Below are positions 1-10,381 of a stretch of DNA of 64,000 nt, piece after piece. This DNA comes from Opeltia flavorubescens (Eukaryota > Ascomycota > Lecanoromycetes > Teloschistales > Teloschistaceae). The stretch is taken from the NCBI GenBank assembly GCA_000442125.1, contig KE546973.1:186001-250000 (forward strand), in the 5' to 3' direction. Positions within the stretch are counted from its first letter, which is position 1. The number at the start of each line of letters is the position of its first letter. The notes beneath the pieces were generated by a model. That model was not told where the DNA came from. It saw only the letters and a list, made by a program, of their open reading frames with translations, and ran no database searches. Both the position numbers and the translations under genes were made by a program.

Positions 1-1404
1 CCTAACCTCTTAATTTCCACCCCAGGAAGACTCCTCGAAATCCTCTCATCCCCTCACGTCCACTGCCCCCAGTCCTCTTTCGAAGTCCTCGTCCTCGACG
101 AAGCAGACCGGCTCTTAGACCTAGGCTTTAAAGAAGACCTCCAGAAAATCCTTGCCCGTCTCCCGAAACAGCGGCGAACTGGCCTCTTCAGCGCCAGCGT
201 CAGCGAAGCCGTCGACCAGATTGTTCGAGTTGGTCTTCGAAATCCTGTGAAAATAGCCGTCAAGGTGAAAGGGCTAAACAATACCGAAGACAAGAGAACG
301 CCATCGAGCCTCTCGATGAAATATCTCACATGCACTGCATCGCACAAGCTGCCCTCCCTTTCCAAACTTCTGCAATCCCTAGACCCAATCCCGAACAAAA
401 CGATCATCTATCTCTCCACCTGCGCCGCAGTCGATTACTTCCAGCACGTCCTCCCCTCCATCCTCCCCTCGGACAATGAAGATCGGAAACTCGCCCTCGT
501 ACCCCTCCACGGCAAACACCCGCCCAAAGTCCGAAAGAAGAATTTCTCCGCCTTCTCCACCTCCACTTCGCCTTCAATCCTACTAACCACAGACGTCGCA
601 GCCCGCGGCCTCGATATCCCACAGGTAGACCTCGTCATACAAATCGATCCACCCAGCGACCCAAAAGTCTTCCTCCACCGCTGCGGTCGTGCGGGAAGAG
701 CAGGCAGGAAAGGTCTGAGCGTAATCTTCCTCCAGGAAGGTAGAGAGGAAGATTATATCCCATTTCTGGAAGTGAGGAAAACACCCGTCACACCTCTTGA
801 ACAACCCTTGATCCAAGTTTCCGAAGAGGATACCGCAGCAGCTGCGAGCGCTATCAGAAACGTAGTACTCACAGACCGCGCCCTGCACGATAAAGCACAA
901 CGAGCGTTCGTGAGCTGGGTGAGGGCATACAGTAAACACCAAGCCAGCAGTATCTTCCGCATCTCGGACCTAGATTGGGCAGATCTAGGAAATGCGTGGG
1001 GCCTTCTCAAACTCCCAAAGATGCCGGAGTTGAAGAAGTGGGACGGTGACAGAACCCTAGGTGTCGATGTAAATTTCGACGATTACGCGTACAAAGATAG
1101 GAAGAGAGAGCAGGTGAGGAAGGAGCAGTTGCTGCAAAATCAACTCAATGCTTTTCCCGAAAAAGGCAAGGATGAGAACGCAAAGAAAGTCCCAAAACGA
1201 GCATGGAGCGAAAGGCTAGACCACAGGGACGAACGCCAACGGCGACGAGATAGAAAGCGAACAAAGCGAGAAGCAGACAGATGGGAGAAGATGACTCCTA
1301 GAGAACGGGAGAAGCAGCTCGAGCTAGAAAGGATGATAGAAGTTGTGAAGCGGAGGAAGGAAGAAGAAGACCAGCTGGAAGAGTTTCACGGATTCGATGA
1401 TTGA
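1..1404 (+). CDS. spb4: ATP-dependent rRNA helicase Spb4 (DEAD-box), 5' truncated by window
   Basis: RNA helicase of the nucleolus that acts in 60S ribosomal subunit assembly. The frame is open from base 1, so the N-terminal part (Q motif and Walker A) lies outside the window; 467 residues are visible. Motifs in order: TPGR (Ib), VLDEADR (II), FSAS in the motif III position, [11 protein letters not shown] (V) and [10 protein letters not shown] (VI). The Spb4-type C-terminal extension follows, ending in a very basic, Arg/Lys/Glu-rich helical tail. Family assignment rests on the [14 protein letters not shown] and [15 protein letters not shown] segments, which I recall as typical of fungal Spb4. 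Ser-Ala-Ser at motif III appears to be normal for this subfamily, not a lesion. No intron is visible in this part. The gene converges on the next one, with about 155 bases between stop codons. Confidence 0.93.
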   Translation, partial: PNLLISTPGRLLEILSSPHVHCPQSSFEVLVLDEADRLLDLGFKEDLQKILARLPKQRRTGLFSASVSEAVDQIVRVGLRNPVKIAVKVKGLNNTEDKRTPSSLSMKYLTCTASHKLPSLSKLLQSLDPIPNKTIIYLSTCAAVDYFQHVLPSILPSDNEDRKLALVPLHGKHPPKVRKKNFSAFSTSTSPSILLTTDVAARGLDIPQVDLVIQIDPPSDPKVFLHRCGRAGRAGRKGLSVIFLQEGREEDYIPFLEVRKTPVTPLEQPLIQVSEEDTAAAASAIRNVVLTDRALHDKAQRAFVSWVRAYSKHQASSIFRISDLDWADLGNAWGLLKLPKMPELKKWDGDRTLGVDVNFDDYAYKDRKREQVRKEQLLQNQLNAFPEKGKDENAKKVPKRAWSERLDHRDERQRRRDRKRTKREADRWEKMTPREREKQLELERMIEVVKRRKEEEDQLEEFHGFDD

Positions 1405-1559
1405 TAAGTAGAGACCTATAAAAATACCATCGGTCCCCATGCTAGAGAGCCCTCCATACAGTAAGTAAGCTCAGAAAAAACTACCGTACGTCCTTCTTTA
1501 TCTCCTTCCCTTAGTCGATGTACCGTGATGTTTTCAACCCAGCCCCTTACCATCCATAA

Positions 1560-2778
1560 TCAAGAAGAGCCAAACAGCCCCTCCCATTCCCTCTGCGTCG
1601 GCAGCCTCCCCTCAGCAGTCTCCTTACTCCATTTCTCCTTCTTCCCCTCCTCCCAATTCGCCCCCCCTTCCTTCTTACCCTCTTCCCCAACAACACTCAA
1701 CCCTCCCTCCTTCTTCTTCCCCTCTCCTCTACTAACCCCATCCCCCTTACCCCCCACAACAATATCCTCATCCATACTCCCATCCCCAGCATTCACCCCC
1801 CCATTATTCTCCTTACTACCCCTATTCTTCTGCTTCCCCATCCGCTTCTCCACGCGCCAATACTCCTCCCTCTGCCAGACCACCGATTTCTCAATCTCCT
1901 TCCTCCACCGCTTCATCGCGCGGATCCTCTCCCTCGCTTCTCTCACACCCTTATGTGCCTCCACGGCCTCTTCCTTCCTCATTTTCTCGCTTTTCAAGGG
2001 GCTCCCGATGCTAGGACTCCGCGGCACATCACCCATACTCGCACTCCTCTTATTCAATTTTTCTCCGCCAGGACCACCTGGAGGTGTGACGCCTCCTCGA
2101 CCAGTAACGATAGGCGAAGGAGGGCCACCAGGAGCGAGATTCCTCTTCCCCATCTTTTCAGCTGCTGCTGCTGCAGGAGAGCCTATAGGCTGGATACCAC
2201 CACTAACGACAAACGGAGGTCCAGGTTTAGGGGCGAAATGTACGCTTTTATTTGCGCTTTCCGGGGTAGTTGCCGTGGGGCTATTCTGTTCCCGCTCACG
2301 TTCGGCAGCGATGACATCGTCGAGTTTCTTCTCCTCGTCACGGATCAGGCGTGCGAGGACGATGTTGTCGAGTTCGATCCATTCGTTGATGGACTCGACG
2401 CGGTCGGCGAGCTGTTGAAGCTGTGAAGCGTGGTGGTTGAGGTGGCCTTCTAGGGCGGAGAAGGAGGAGGGCAGGGGGTCGTCATTTGGGAGGGGGAGGC
2501 GTGGGGAAGATTGGTGTGAGCTTGTGGAGTTGAAAGTTTTGATGGAGGTTGGTGAAGGTGTACCGGATTGGGGTTGTTTCTGTGGTTGAAAGGGTTGGGT
2601 TAGAATCAGTGTTGGGAAGCACGATGATCGGTGGGAGGGAGGAAAAAACAACCAAACCAGGGTATTGCCATAAGAGGGATGAGAAAAAATGCAGACCAGG
2701 ACTTACCCGCAAACGTTCATCGCTATTGCGGCTTTGGTCAGGGCCTCGCTTCAGAAAATTCAGTGAAAGGTAATCCAT
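1560..2778 (-). CDS. Uncharacterised fungal coiled-coil protein
   Basis: Two exons on the minus strand, 2778..2707 and 2579..1560, giving 363 residues. The intron 2706..2580 has a GTAAGT donor and an ACCACAG acceptor, and the junction is in phase 0. The start is the first ATG in frame (MDYLSLNFLKRG); the frame is open further 5' but only with non-ATG codons. After a Ser/Pro-rich stretch there is a helical segment (SALEGHLNHHASQLQQLADRV, then ELDNIVLARLIRDEEKKL) likely to form a coiled coil. A Gly/Pro-rich linker follows, then a basic helix (RERIRAMKRWRKEIEK), and finally a Lys/Glu/Gly-rich tail ending PTQREWEGLFGSS. I do not recognise the family. The layout, a short conserved helical core in disordered flanks, suggests a scaffold or complex subunit, which is inference only. 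Confidence 0.7.
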
Positions 2779-3826
2779 GTTAAGATGAAGGCTGTGGAAA
2801 CTCTCTGAAAACTGAGGATGGCTGTCTAAAAGCTGGATCACCTGATATAAGACTGCATAGGTAGACAGGGAAGCTGTGATCGAGCTATCATGATTGATGA
2901 TGCAAAATCTCTAAGAACGCTTTCAATATAGGGTAGCTTTTGTAGTATCGACGATCTTTATGTGATTCATCACTAGGAAGGCGCGTGTTGACCACGCAAA
3001 TTGTTTTGTGATGACGCAGATGAACCAACGCAGATTTCTTGACTTAGCAAACCAAGATTGAAAGTACAGTTAAATGGGATCGCTGGCACGTTTGCATTGG
3101 GATGGGACTTGATCTAGGATGACGTTCGTTGCTTGTGGCATTGTATCTATGCTTGACGCCGTTGTAATTTATGTACATGAGAAAAGCGTACCTCTAACAG
3201 GCGATAAAGCCTTTTATTGAATGGCCGAGAGACCCTCCTTATCCGCCGAAAAGCTAAAGAGAGAAACCTTTTCGACGAAAAATCAAGAAAACGCCTAAAT
3301 GCTGTTACTCAATACATTTGTCGAGGAATGGGTTATGGTGAACAGAAACATAGTAGTGTCGTGTGAAAGAGCTGCCGCGAGTGTAGTGAGAGTCGTGGAA
3401 GTTGTGGATGATTATGTGTACTAATGGTCGGTTTTTATGACAGTTTCATGTCCTGGTCAAAGGAGTTGCTTGAGAAACGAGTTTGTCCGATGCCCAGCAG
3501 GGAAAGGAGTCAAGAGGAGACCCAGCGACATTCACCGAAGTCAGTCGAGCGGGTATCTCCAAAATTTGTAAGACCGTAGAGCAAAAATCCACAAAATGAA
3601 TTCGTTACATCCATCGATTGAGTCGGCATCGCACCGCTTTCATCATGTGTCGCATATCAAGGAAAAAGCAATCAAAGTAAGCGGCGACATACACCGAAGT
3701 CAGTCAAGCCGTTACTTTGATCCTTTTCCCGTCAAAAATGTAGTCATTCGCTCTCTTCTCTCCACCAGTGACATCCACCGAAGTCAGTCGAACTGGTACG
3801 TGCTGGGTTTAGAAAAGAGCTGGTAT
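2779..3826. other. Intergenic region with a triplicated short repeat
   Basis: Upstream flank of the coiled-coil gene and downstream flank of the next minus-strand gene. No coding potential is evident. The only structure I see is three copies of a ~30-base repeat in its last 300 bases, annotated separately. Confidence 0.6.
3526..3800. repeat. Three dispersed copies of a ~30-bp direct repeat
   Basis: Copies start near 3526, 3684 and 3769 and share the core CACCGAAGTCAGTC preceded by GACAT plus one variable base. Similarity runs on through CGAGC/CAAGC/CGAAC and GGTA/GTTA/GGTA. Spacings between starts are about 158 and 85 bases, so this is not a regular tandem array. All three lie just past the stop codon of the minus-strand gene that ends at 3827. 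Confidence 0.8.
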
Positions 3827-6800
3827 TCAAGCGGCAATGTTTGGCGGCGTATAGTCTGTGACAGCCTTGGATTCTTTGTATTGATCCTCGAAGTTACCTG
3901 TGGCGTAGAAGCCGTCCTTTGTGGTCCATTGAGAGTTCAAGAAAGCCATCACAGCGGGATCCAGTGTCTGATCGCCTACAGAAGTTGTTTGTGCGGACAG
4001 CTCGCTAGTTGCTGTAGGCTCCTCGTCTTCGTTGTCTTCGAGATCGTCCCCAGACGACCCGGCATGAGATGTCTTCAGCGCAGCTGAAGCGGCGTCGTCA
4101 TCCTCGTCATCTTCCAAATCGTTAAATGAAGGCTCAGGGCCGAGGGGTTTTGATACTGTCGAAGCCGCCTGAGGCTGGATTATCTGTTGCTCTGGGACAC
4201 GATATGCGGTAAAGGCTGATTTGAAAGCATTGGTCGAAGCCTCATCATCTCGGTTCTCCCATGACGACTCAAGATACTTTTTGATTGTGCCATCCAATTT
4301 CGGCTCAAAATCTTCGAATGCGTGCAAGTGGCTAACACTTCCATAAATACTGGGCAACGTCTCTGCCAGACGTCGCTGCGGAGATTTCTCGACCCCTCGA
4401 CTGGCAGGGCCGCGAATGTTGAAACCTTCGTCTTCGCCAGGTTTCGGAGACGATTGACTACCAGCATTGACTCCAGAGCCTCCTAGGGTCTTGGATTGTG
4501 GCTTATCCGACGGAGGGATGGGAACTCGATCTTGAGAAGAGCGGCGCTGGCTAGGTTTCTTCTGCTCCTCATTCGAAGTACTACCTGAAGCGCTGGAACC
4601 AGCACCGGATGTAGGAGGTTTATCCTTAGAGGAGCGGCGCTTGCTGGGACTCTTCTGCTCCTTGCTCGTAGTGCTACCTTGGGAACTTAAGCGAGAATCT
4701 AGCGATTGGGGGACCTTGCTCGGGGATTTAATTTGGAGTGAAGAAGTCGCAATATCTTTTGGAGAAAGGACTGATTTTCCCTTCTTTCCAGCAAGCTTGG
4801 CCCTCAAGTCTTGACGGCGCTGTTCTAAAGTTTTGCTCGCATCAGTATGCTTCCCTAGTCGACCTTCGGCACCGGCTTGCTGGGACATCGGCGTCATTGG
4901 TGGCTGCGATGGGAGGACATTGGTTTTGCTTGAAGCCTTCTTGGAAGCTGCGTGGTCTGAGACATGGCTATCCCTCCTGCCTTTCTCTGAAGGTGAGGCA
5001 CCGGTTTTGCTTGAATGTGATACGACAGCTGCATCTTCTGAAATCTGATTATCGCTCCTAGCTTTCTCTGAGGGCGACGATTTTGCTCGCTTTCCGGCTC
5101 GAATATCTGGAGATGCTCCCTTCAGTTCATCCTCGCTTTCTTCTTCGCTACTACTGGAAGACAAAGGTACCGAAAAGTGGCCCGAATAATTAAACCCAGG
5201 GTCATTGATGCGAGGCCCGGAGGAGCTTGTATCTTGGGAAGTGTGTGCTCTTTTGCTATCCTTAGCGGTCGATACACTGAAGATGTTCGGAGGGGAATCT
5301 GAAAAACGAGAACCACGATAGCGAAGCGCCTCGTTACCGAATGGAGCAGAGACCCCTCCGGTGAGCTCACTATCTTCATTAATGTTTGATCGATCTGGTC
5401 CAGAGACCCTGCGGGCCTTGCGAGGACGAAAGCGTAATGGACTTGGCTCCTCGTCCTCATCTGAAGAATCAAAATAAGCAGGGTCCAAGCCGTAGCTAAC
5501 ACCCTTTGGGTTAGGAATGACTCGAGGAGAAATTTTGTGCGGTCTCTTGGAACCAGGCTGCTGGTCTGCATATGCAGCTCTGTGAGCATCCTCTACATCC
5601 TGTCTCTCTTTTTCAGTAACCTTTCTCTCTTTTTCCAATCTTGCCCATTCGGCCTTGAGTCTCTCTTTCTCTACCCTCAACTGCTTGATTTCTTCGATGC
5701 TCTCCTTGTTTCTAAACGACTTTTGTGTGGCGGCTTGCGACTCACGTAGGCGCTGTGCGAAATTCGAAGACGGCGCAACCGCTGCTACGTCACCATGATG
5801 GTCCTGTTGTCGTGGTTCTGTAAGGGCACCATGTTGGGAGTTTGCTGCATCGTGAACATCAGGTGTATTCAGAGTACGCACAATGGGTGCATTGGTTTGT
5901 GGTGCCGCGAGCGGAGTTCGCTGCCCTCGCATTCCTGGGATGAAGCGACGTGCACTATTGAATAGACTTCCAAGACCCCAACCGGTGGTCTGCGGTGTCT
6001 CCGCTACAGACGTTCTCGGCTCACCATCCTGGGCTTGATCGGTAGGGGGTGGAGTCACATGTGCACCGTTGACAGAGCGCTCATTTGCATTTGCAGAAGA
6101 TTGAACTGGTGTATCCAGCCCCAACCCTGGATTGTCTCCAAACATTGCTCTGTTGGCAGAAGCCATATTGGGAAATAGAAGGATACCCTCGGATTCGCCT
6201 TCATCGTCGCTGTCGTTGGTCGTCGTAATCCCCTGGGCGACTGGATTTTCAGCACTGACTCCATTCTGCGGACGAGTCCTCCCCGCTCCACCAATCAACT
6301 GTAAACTTCCATCTCGGCGATAATTGACAGTTGATGGAGCTGATCTCAAAGGATCATCAGGTGGAAATAACTGGTGCGGTGATGCTGTGGCTGTCTGAGA
6401 TTGGCTTGCAGAGCGTGCCTTGAATCGAAGCCGCGATCTCATCCTCAGGGAGTTGAAGGTCGACGTTGACATTGGCGTAGGAGATGCAGCAGAGTTGAGA
6501 CGGCGACGCTGGGCATTGTGATTGATGTCGGTTTCATCCTCTCTTCTACGCTTGTTTGATGATTGATGCTGGTTTTCTGCGGCTTCGGCTTCGGCCTTCG
6601 CTACAGCTGCTGCCGTAGCGGATACTGCAGCTGCTTCATCAGAAGTAAGCCAATTGCGCTCATAAGTGAATTGTTGATTGTGAAGAACATTCTTAATTTC
6701 ATGAATCGCAGCTGAAGATACCTTGGAGATTCTGATCTCCCTCTCATCGCTAAGATGTAATGTGATGCTACAAGACTCTCGGACGTCAACAAGTTCACTC

Positions 6801-7522
6801 CTGAAATCGTAGAGGCCCATGGGCCAAAACCTATCTGCAGGAGCGTCTGTCTGGACGCATGCTGTATGCATCTGAGGTCGGACGGTGATTGGGGAAGTGC
6901 GAGTGATAGTGGGAAGAGCCGGTGAAGCAAACCGCTCGTCTGTCTGAGTAGACACGGAGTTTCCTTGTGCGGCCTGCCCATCAAGAGGCTGTGCATTGCG
7001 CGGAGTTTTCTGCGCAAACCTATCTTTCGGTGCTGTCTTGAATGTGCTAAGCAGCTCGGGGGTGGTGAGGTGTGGGAAGATAGGGGAATGAGGAGGGGTG
7101 TGAACGGTTTCATCAGTTGTGCTTTCCAGAGGGATATTGCCGGCTGTGGTACCTCTTCTAGAGCTACGACGCTGACGGGTACCAGCAGCTTCTCTTTGCT
7201 GAGAAGCGGACGACGAAGTTTGTGATTCTGTAAGGGAATCTGAGAACGAACTCTGTTGCTCACTGGAATTGTGCACCACATAACCCCCAGCATTGCCTTC
7301 GCGCAATGCTTGAGCTGTGGCCACCTGATCCTGTTTCGATCCTCCGTCATCGTCAGTATCCGGAGTGATAGTTGAGCGATTCGCACGAATCGAGCGAGGT
7401 GCTTTCCTCGACCTGCGTGTGTTTGCTCTAAGCTCCCGAGGTAGGTCGTCTTCGTTCTGAGGGCTCGGGGGGTGACCCTCGGCTCGGCGAAGTGCCGATT
7501 TGTGTCGCGTTGATACAGGCAT
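3827..7522 (-). CDS. Large disordered, probably nuclear protein of unknown function
   Basis: Single long open frame of 1231 residues from the ATG at 7522 (MPVSTRHKSALRRAEG). The frame stays open 5' to about 7624, where CTCTTGCAG could be an intron acceptor, so a short upstream exon is possible; I found no convincing ATG to pair with it. Most of the protein is low complexity: Ser, Thr, Pro, Gln, with Lys/Arg clusters resembling nuclear localisation signals. Notable parts are an amphipathic WGLGSLFNSARRFIPGMRG stretch near residues 508-526, a coiled coil around 600-650 (EIKQLRVEKERLKAEWARLE), then IPNPKGVSYGLDPAYFDSSDEDEE, several Ser-rich basic blocks, and an acidic C-terminal third. The amphipathic motif followed by a coiled coil recalls nuclear-basket nucleoporins of the Nup60/Nup1 kind, but I see no FG repeats. 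That is a weak guess. Confidence 0.8.
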   Translation of the reverse strand: MPVSTRHKSALRRAEGHPPSPQNEDDLPRELRANTRRSRKAPRSIRANRSTITPDTDDDGGSKQDQVATAQALREGNAGGYVVHNSSEQQSSFSDSLTESQTSSSASQQREAAGTRQRRSSRRGTTAGNIPLESTTDETVHTPPHSPIFPHLTTPELLSTFKTAPKDRFAQKTPRNAQPLDGQAAQGNSVSTQTDERFASPALPTITRTSPITVRPQMHTACVQTDAPADRFWPMGLYDFRSELVDVRESCSITLHLSDEREIRISKVSSAAIHEIKNVLHNQQFTYERNWLTSDEAAAVSATAAAVAKAEAEAAENQHQSSNKRRREDETDINHNAQRRRLNSAASPTPMSTSTFNSLRMRSRLRFKARSASQSQTATASPHQLFPPDDPLRSAPSTVNYRRDGSLQLIGGAGRTRPQNGVSAENPVAQGITTTNDSDDEGESEGILLFPNMASANRAMFGDNPGLGLDTPVQSSANANERSVNGAHVTPPPTDQAQDGEPRTSVAETPQTTGWGLGSLFNSARRFIPGMRGQRTPLAAPQTNAPIVRTLNTPDVHDAANSQHGALTEPRQQDHHGDVAAVAPSSNFAQRLRESQAATQKSFRNKESIEEIKQLRVEKERLKAEWARLEKERKVTEKERQDVEDAHRAAYADQQPGSKRPHKISPRVIPNPKGVSYGLDPAYFDSSDEDEEPSPLRFRPRKARRVSGPDRSNINEDSELTGGVSAPFGNEALRYRGSRFSDSPPNIFSVSTAKDSKRAHTSQDTSSSGPRINDPGFNYSGHFSVPLSSSSSEEESEDELKGASPDIRAGKRAKSSPSEKARSDNQISEDAAVVSHSSKTGASPSEKGRRDSHVSDHAASKKASSKTNVLPSQPPMTPMSQQAGAEGRLGKHTDASKTLEQRRQDLRAKLAGKKGKSVLSPKDIATSSLQIKSPSKVPQSLDSRLSSQGSTTSKEQKSPSKRRSSKDKPPTSGAGSSASGSTSNEEQKKPSQRRSSQDRVPIPPSDKPQSKTLGGSGVNAGSQSSPKPGEDEGFNIRGPASRGVEKSPQRRLAETLPSIYGSVSHLHAFEDFEPKLDGTIKKYLESSWENRDDEASTNAFKSAFTAYRVPEQQIIQPQAASTVSKPLGPEPSFNDLEDDEDDDAASAALKTSHAGSSGDDLEDNEDEEPTATSELSAQTTSVGDQTLDPAVMAFLNSQWTTKDGFYATGNFEDQYKESKAVTDYTPPNIAA

Positions 7523-8118
7523 TGCTGCGACAGGCCCGTTGACCCTGAAACTGAGTTGATGGATGTCGGGTAGTGTGTGAGCCTGCGATCCGAAAGCTCC
7601 TGTCGAAGTAGAGGATGGCTGCAAGAGTTATGCGATAAGAGTGGTTTGTTGACGTGGTTAGGGAGAAATGTCGTTAAGCCCTTTGTTTTTCTGCCCACTA
7701 GCGTCAAAAAGGCGGTCAGTTGAGGGGCTTCAGTAGATTTTCTCGGATCAAAAGTCTGCGTTGATACTGAATTTCGAAATCGTGATGCCGTGATCTTTGA
7801 ATTTGAGTTCAAGGCTGCTCAAGGAGCAGCGACGTAGAATTCGAGTGCAGTGAATTGTTTACGGACGATGGAATTTCTTGAGTCTTAAAAGTTTTTGCAC
7901 TTTCTGAAGAGAGCTAGCAAAACCCTCTACACAAACATTTGACACATTCCCAGTCACATGATATCACGTTCATCACATTGCAGAAGACCAGCCAACCAGC
8001 CAAATGTCAAGATTGTATGGCAAATGCGGCTCAAATAGTATGTACATGGATTCAACAGGCTTTAAAGTGATGCGCCATCCGAAATAAGCACAGTCATCAT
8101 AACCTCCCAATTATGCTA
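7523..8118. other. Intergenic region / 5' leader of the large disordered protein gene
   Basis: Holds the promoter and leader of the minus-strand gene starting at 7522 and the 3' flank of uS15m. CCCTAACC followed by CTCTTGCAG on the minus strand (about 7662 to 7625) looks like a branch point and acceptor of a possible leader intron. Nothing else is recognised. Confidence 0.5.
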
Positions 8119-9171
8119 TCATTGGACAGCTATTTGACCCTTCCAAGTCGCTTCCGTGAGACCCAATTGTTCAACCATATTGGTCCACCTCTGACTGCCT
8201 CTTTCCTTTTTATGCATATATTTTAGTAGTTTTTGCCGCCGGTGTAGCAACAGCCGTAGATTCCTCTTGTTCACCTTATCATTCCGGTTCGCTCCCTCAT
8301 AGCGATCAGCAAGTACTCTTATCTTTGCTGTCAGAATTCCGATCTGGACTTCTGACGAGCCGGTATCTGGCCCTGCACGAGGCGTTGGCTTGTGCTCCGC
8401 TACAGTCGAATATGTCGATTGTAGTGAAGGCACTTTGGGTTTGAGATATGTGTCTGTATTGTGACGGCCAAAAGTGTCGATGATGCGTTGAACGTTGGCT
8501 CGTGTCCGCTCTTTGCTATTGGCATTTGCTAAGCTCACGATGCGTGAAATGGCTTCGGAGGCGGTCTCATGGCCCATTATATGCGCCTTGGCTTCTTCAG
8601 CCTCTCTGGCTGGATCCGCTCTCGCTCTCTCAGTCGACACGAGTGGCTCGGATAAGACACGCGAATATTCTAGCGATTCCTCGAACTCAGGTTTCGTAAA
8701 ATAGTAGTTGAGATGGTCTTCGTCGGCAGCGGACGCCGGAGAAGGTGGAGGCTTGTCGGGGGAAGGCGTGGTGGCTGCAGTCGCGAGGGCTTCATCGGTT
8801 GTCATTGCCTCAGGAGGTAATGACGAACCCAAAGACTCTACAAATGGTGTCGTGACTCCTCGAATAGGATCTCCTAAAGCTGCTGCGCGTTGTTCTTTCA
8901 ATTCGATTTTCCGCGCCACATTGGCTGCCTTGCGTTGCTGTGCTTGGTCATGGGCATAGGAGTCTTCAGAGACCCCACGAGATTTCTGTTGCGACTTGGA
9001 TCTTTGCAGCGAAGCTGAGAAACTCCGAGATGGGCTCTTCCAGAAAACTACCTGAGGCTTGAAGATTTCTGGTTGGAAATGTTAGCAAATCGTTAGATAC
9101 AGTGATATGAAAACCGAGAACATACCGTATATGCTTTTCATTGTCGATTGACATGGCAACCTGTTCGCCAT
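8119..9171 (-). CDS. mrps28: Mitochondrial small-subunit ribosomal protein uS15m
   Basis: Two exons, 9171..9126 and 9068..8119, encode 331 residues. The intron 9125..9069 (57 bases) has GTATGT, a CTAAC branch point and a CCAG acceptor, and it splits a Glu codon. The S15 domain is at the C-terminus, about residues 245-325: [15 protein letters not shown], then the [24 protein letters not shown]-binding helices (written here without its last residue). The N-terminus is basic, Ser/Arg-rich and lacks acids over a long stretch ([21 protein letters not shown]), as expected for a mitochondrial import sequence. The roughly 240 residues before the S15 core are much longer than in bacterial S15 but usual for fungal MRPS28-type proteins. 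The gene is head-to-head with the cytosolic ribosomal protein uS2 gene, with 211 bases between start codons. Confidence 0.93.
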
Positions 9172-9382
9172 CTCGAGCAGCACAATTCCAGCGGCCTTCG
9201 TGGTGCAAAGACGTTCTTGGGAGGTCGGGGCCTGTAGATCAATGGTAATTTACGCAGATACTAAATTAGCGCTACAACACAATACCGGGCAACTTAGCGT
9301 CTCACACACATTAGCCGAATATCATTTTAATTCACAGCCGCTTGATATCCTTTTTCGCATTGAAGATACCGAGTCCACCAAG
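9172..9382. promoter_or_regulatory. Shared divergent promoter, uS15m / uS2(S0)
   Basis: Only 211 bases separate the two start codons, so both leaders and both core promoters must fit here. I see no clear TATA box. The close head-to-head pairing of a mitochondrial and a cytosolic ribosomal protein suggests co-expression, which is inference. Confidence 0.6.
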
Positions 9383-10381
9383 ATGGCGCCAGCGAATCTA
9401 CCACCAATCTTCAATGCGACGTCTCAAGACATTGAGATGCTGCTTGCAGCTCAATGTCATCTCGGCTCCAAGAATTTGCAAGTCCACATGGAGCCATATC
9501 TGTGGAAAACCCGACCTGATGGCATCAACGTGATAAACATTGGCAAGACCTGGTATGTAGAATAGCTCAGATCTTTGGGCTAACATACTGCTCTACTCAA
9601 ATCATACTGATTCCTATATTTCAGGGAGAAAATCGTACTGGCAGCGCGCATTATTGCGGCGGTGGACAACCCTGCAGACATTGCCGTCATCTCTGCTCGT
9701 CCCTATGGTCAACGTGCTGTCCTCAAATTCGCTGCTCATACCGGTGCTGTCGCTATCGCTGGACGCTTCACTCCTGGCAATTTCACCAATTACATCACAC
9801 GATCATTCAAAGAACCTCGCCTGATCATTGTTACCGATCCACGCACAGATGCCCAAGCTATCAAAGAGGCATCATACGTCAACATTCCTGTCGTGGCCCT
9901 CTGTGATACCGATTCCCCTACCGAGTTTGTCGATGTAGCTATCCCCACCAACAACAAGGGACGTCATGCGATAGGTCTAATCTGGTGGATGTTGGCTCGC
10001 GAAGTCCTTCGTTTGCGTGGGACACTTGCGAGTCGCGAAGCGGAGTGGGATGTCATGGTGGATCTTTACTTTTACCGTGACCCCGAAGCTGAAGAGAACA
10101 AAGACTCAGCAGGCGTGGAAGAAGGGAAGGTACCTGGTGTGGATGACGTTGGTCCACAGGCGGTCGACCAAGGATTTGCAGGCAATTCAGAATGGGAGGT
10201 TCCTGGCGGTGCACCTGGTGGAGCTGCGGCGTTCAGTGCTGCGAGTAACACTGCCGGTGCTCCAGCTGGAACGAGCTGGGAAGCTGAAGGTGCCGACTGG
10301 GCCGCAAGCTCCGCTCCGGTTCAGACAGGTAACGATGGATGGAATGCCGAAACTAAGAAGGAAGGCGAAGTGCAATGGTAG
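9383..10381 (+). CDS. rps0: 40S ribosomal protein S0 (uS2)
   Basis: Structural protein of the cytosolic small ribosomal subunit, of the laminin-receptor/RPSA family, needed for 40S maturation. Exons 9383..9552 and 9625..10381 give 308 residues. The intron 9553..9624 has GTATGT and TTTCAG and splits the Trp codon of the conserved GKTWEKI. Recognised stretches are [70 protein letters not shown] and the [19 protein letters not shown] core. The C-terminal tail is acidic with Ala/Gly/Trp repeats ([16 protein letters not shown]), as in other eukaryotic S0 proteins. The start matches the conserved N-terminus and sits in an AAGATGGC context. Confidence 0.97.

Noticed and set aside
145-205. Ser-Ala-Ser instead of Ser-Ala-Thr at helicase motif III in spb4, as a sign of a dead enzyme
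   Set aside because: As far as I recall, fungal Spb4 proteins share FSAS at this site; all other visible motifs are intact.
1525-2418. Plus-strand open frame of about 300 codons opposite the coiled-coil gene
   Set aside because: It is the antisense of a C/T-rich coding strand, with low-complexity Pro/Ser/Leu translation. The minus-strand gene has a clean intron and start.
3526-3800. CRISPR-like spaced repeats
   Set aside because: Only three copies with unequal spacers in a eukaryotic genome, and no cas genes.
6601-7812. Long minus-strand open frame (about 400 codons) overlapping the large disordered protein in another frame
   Set aside because: Its product lacks family resemblance and mirrors the Ser/Gln-rich composition of the real gene read out of frame. 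The other frame is three times longer.
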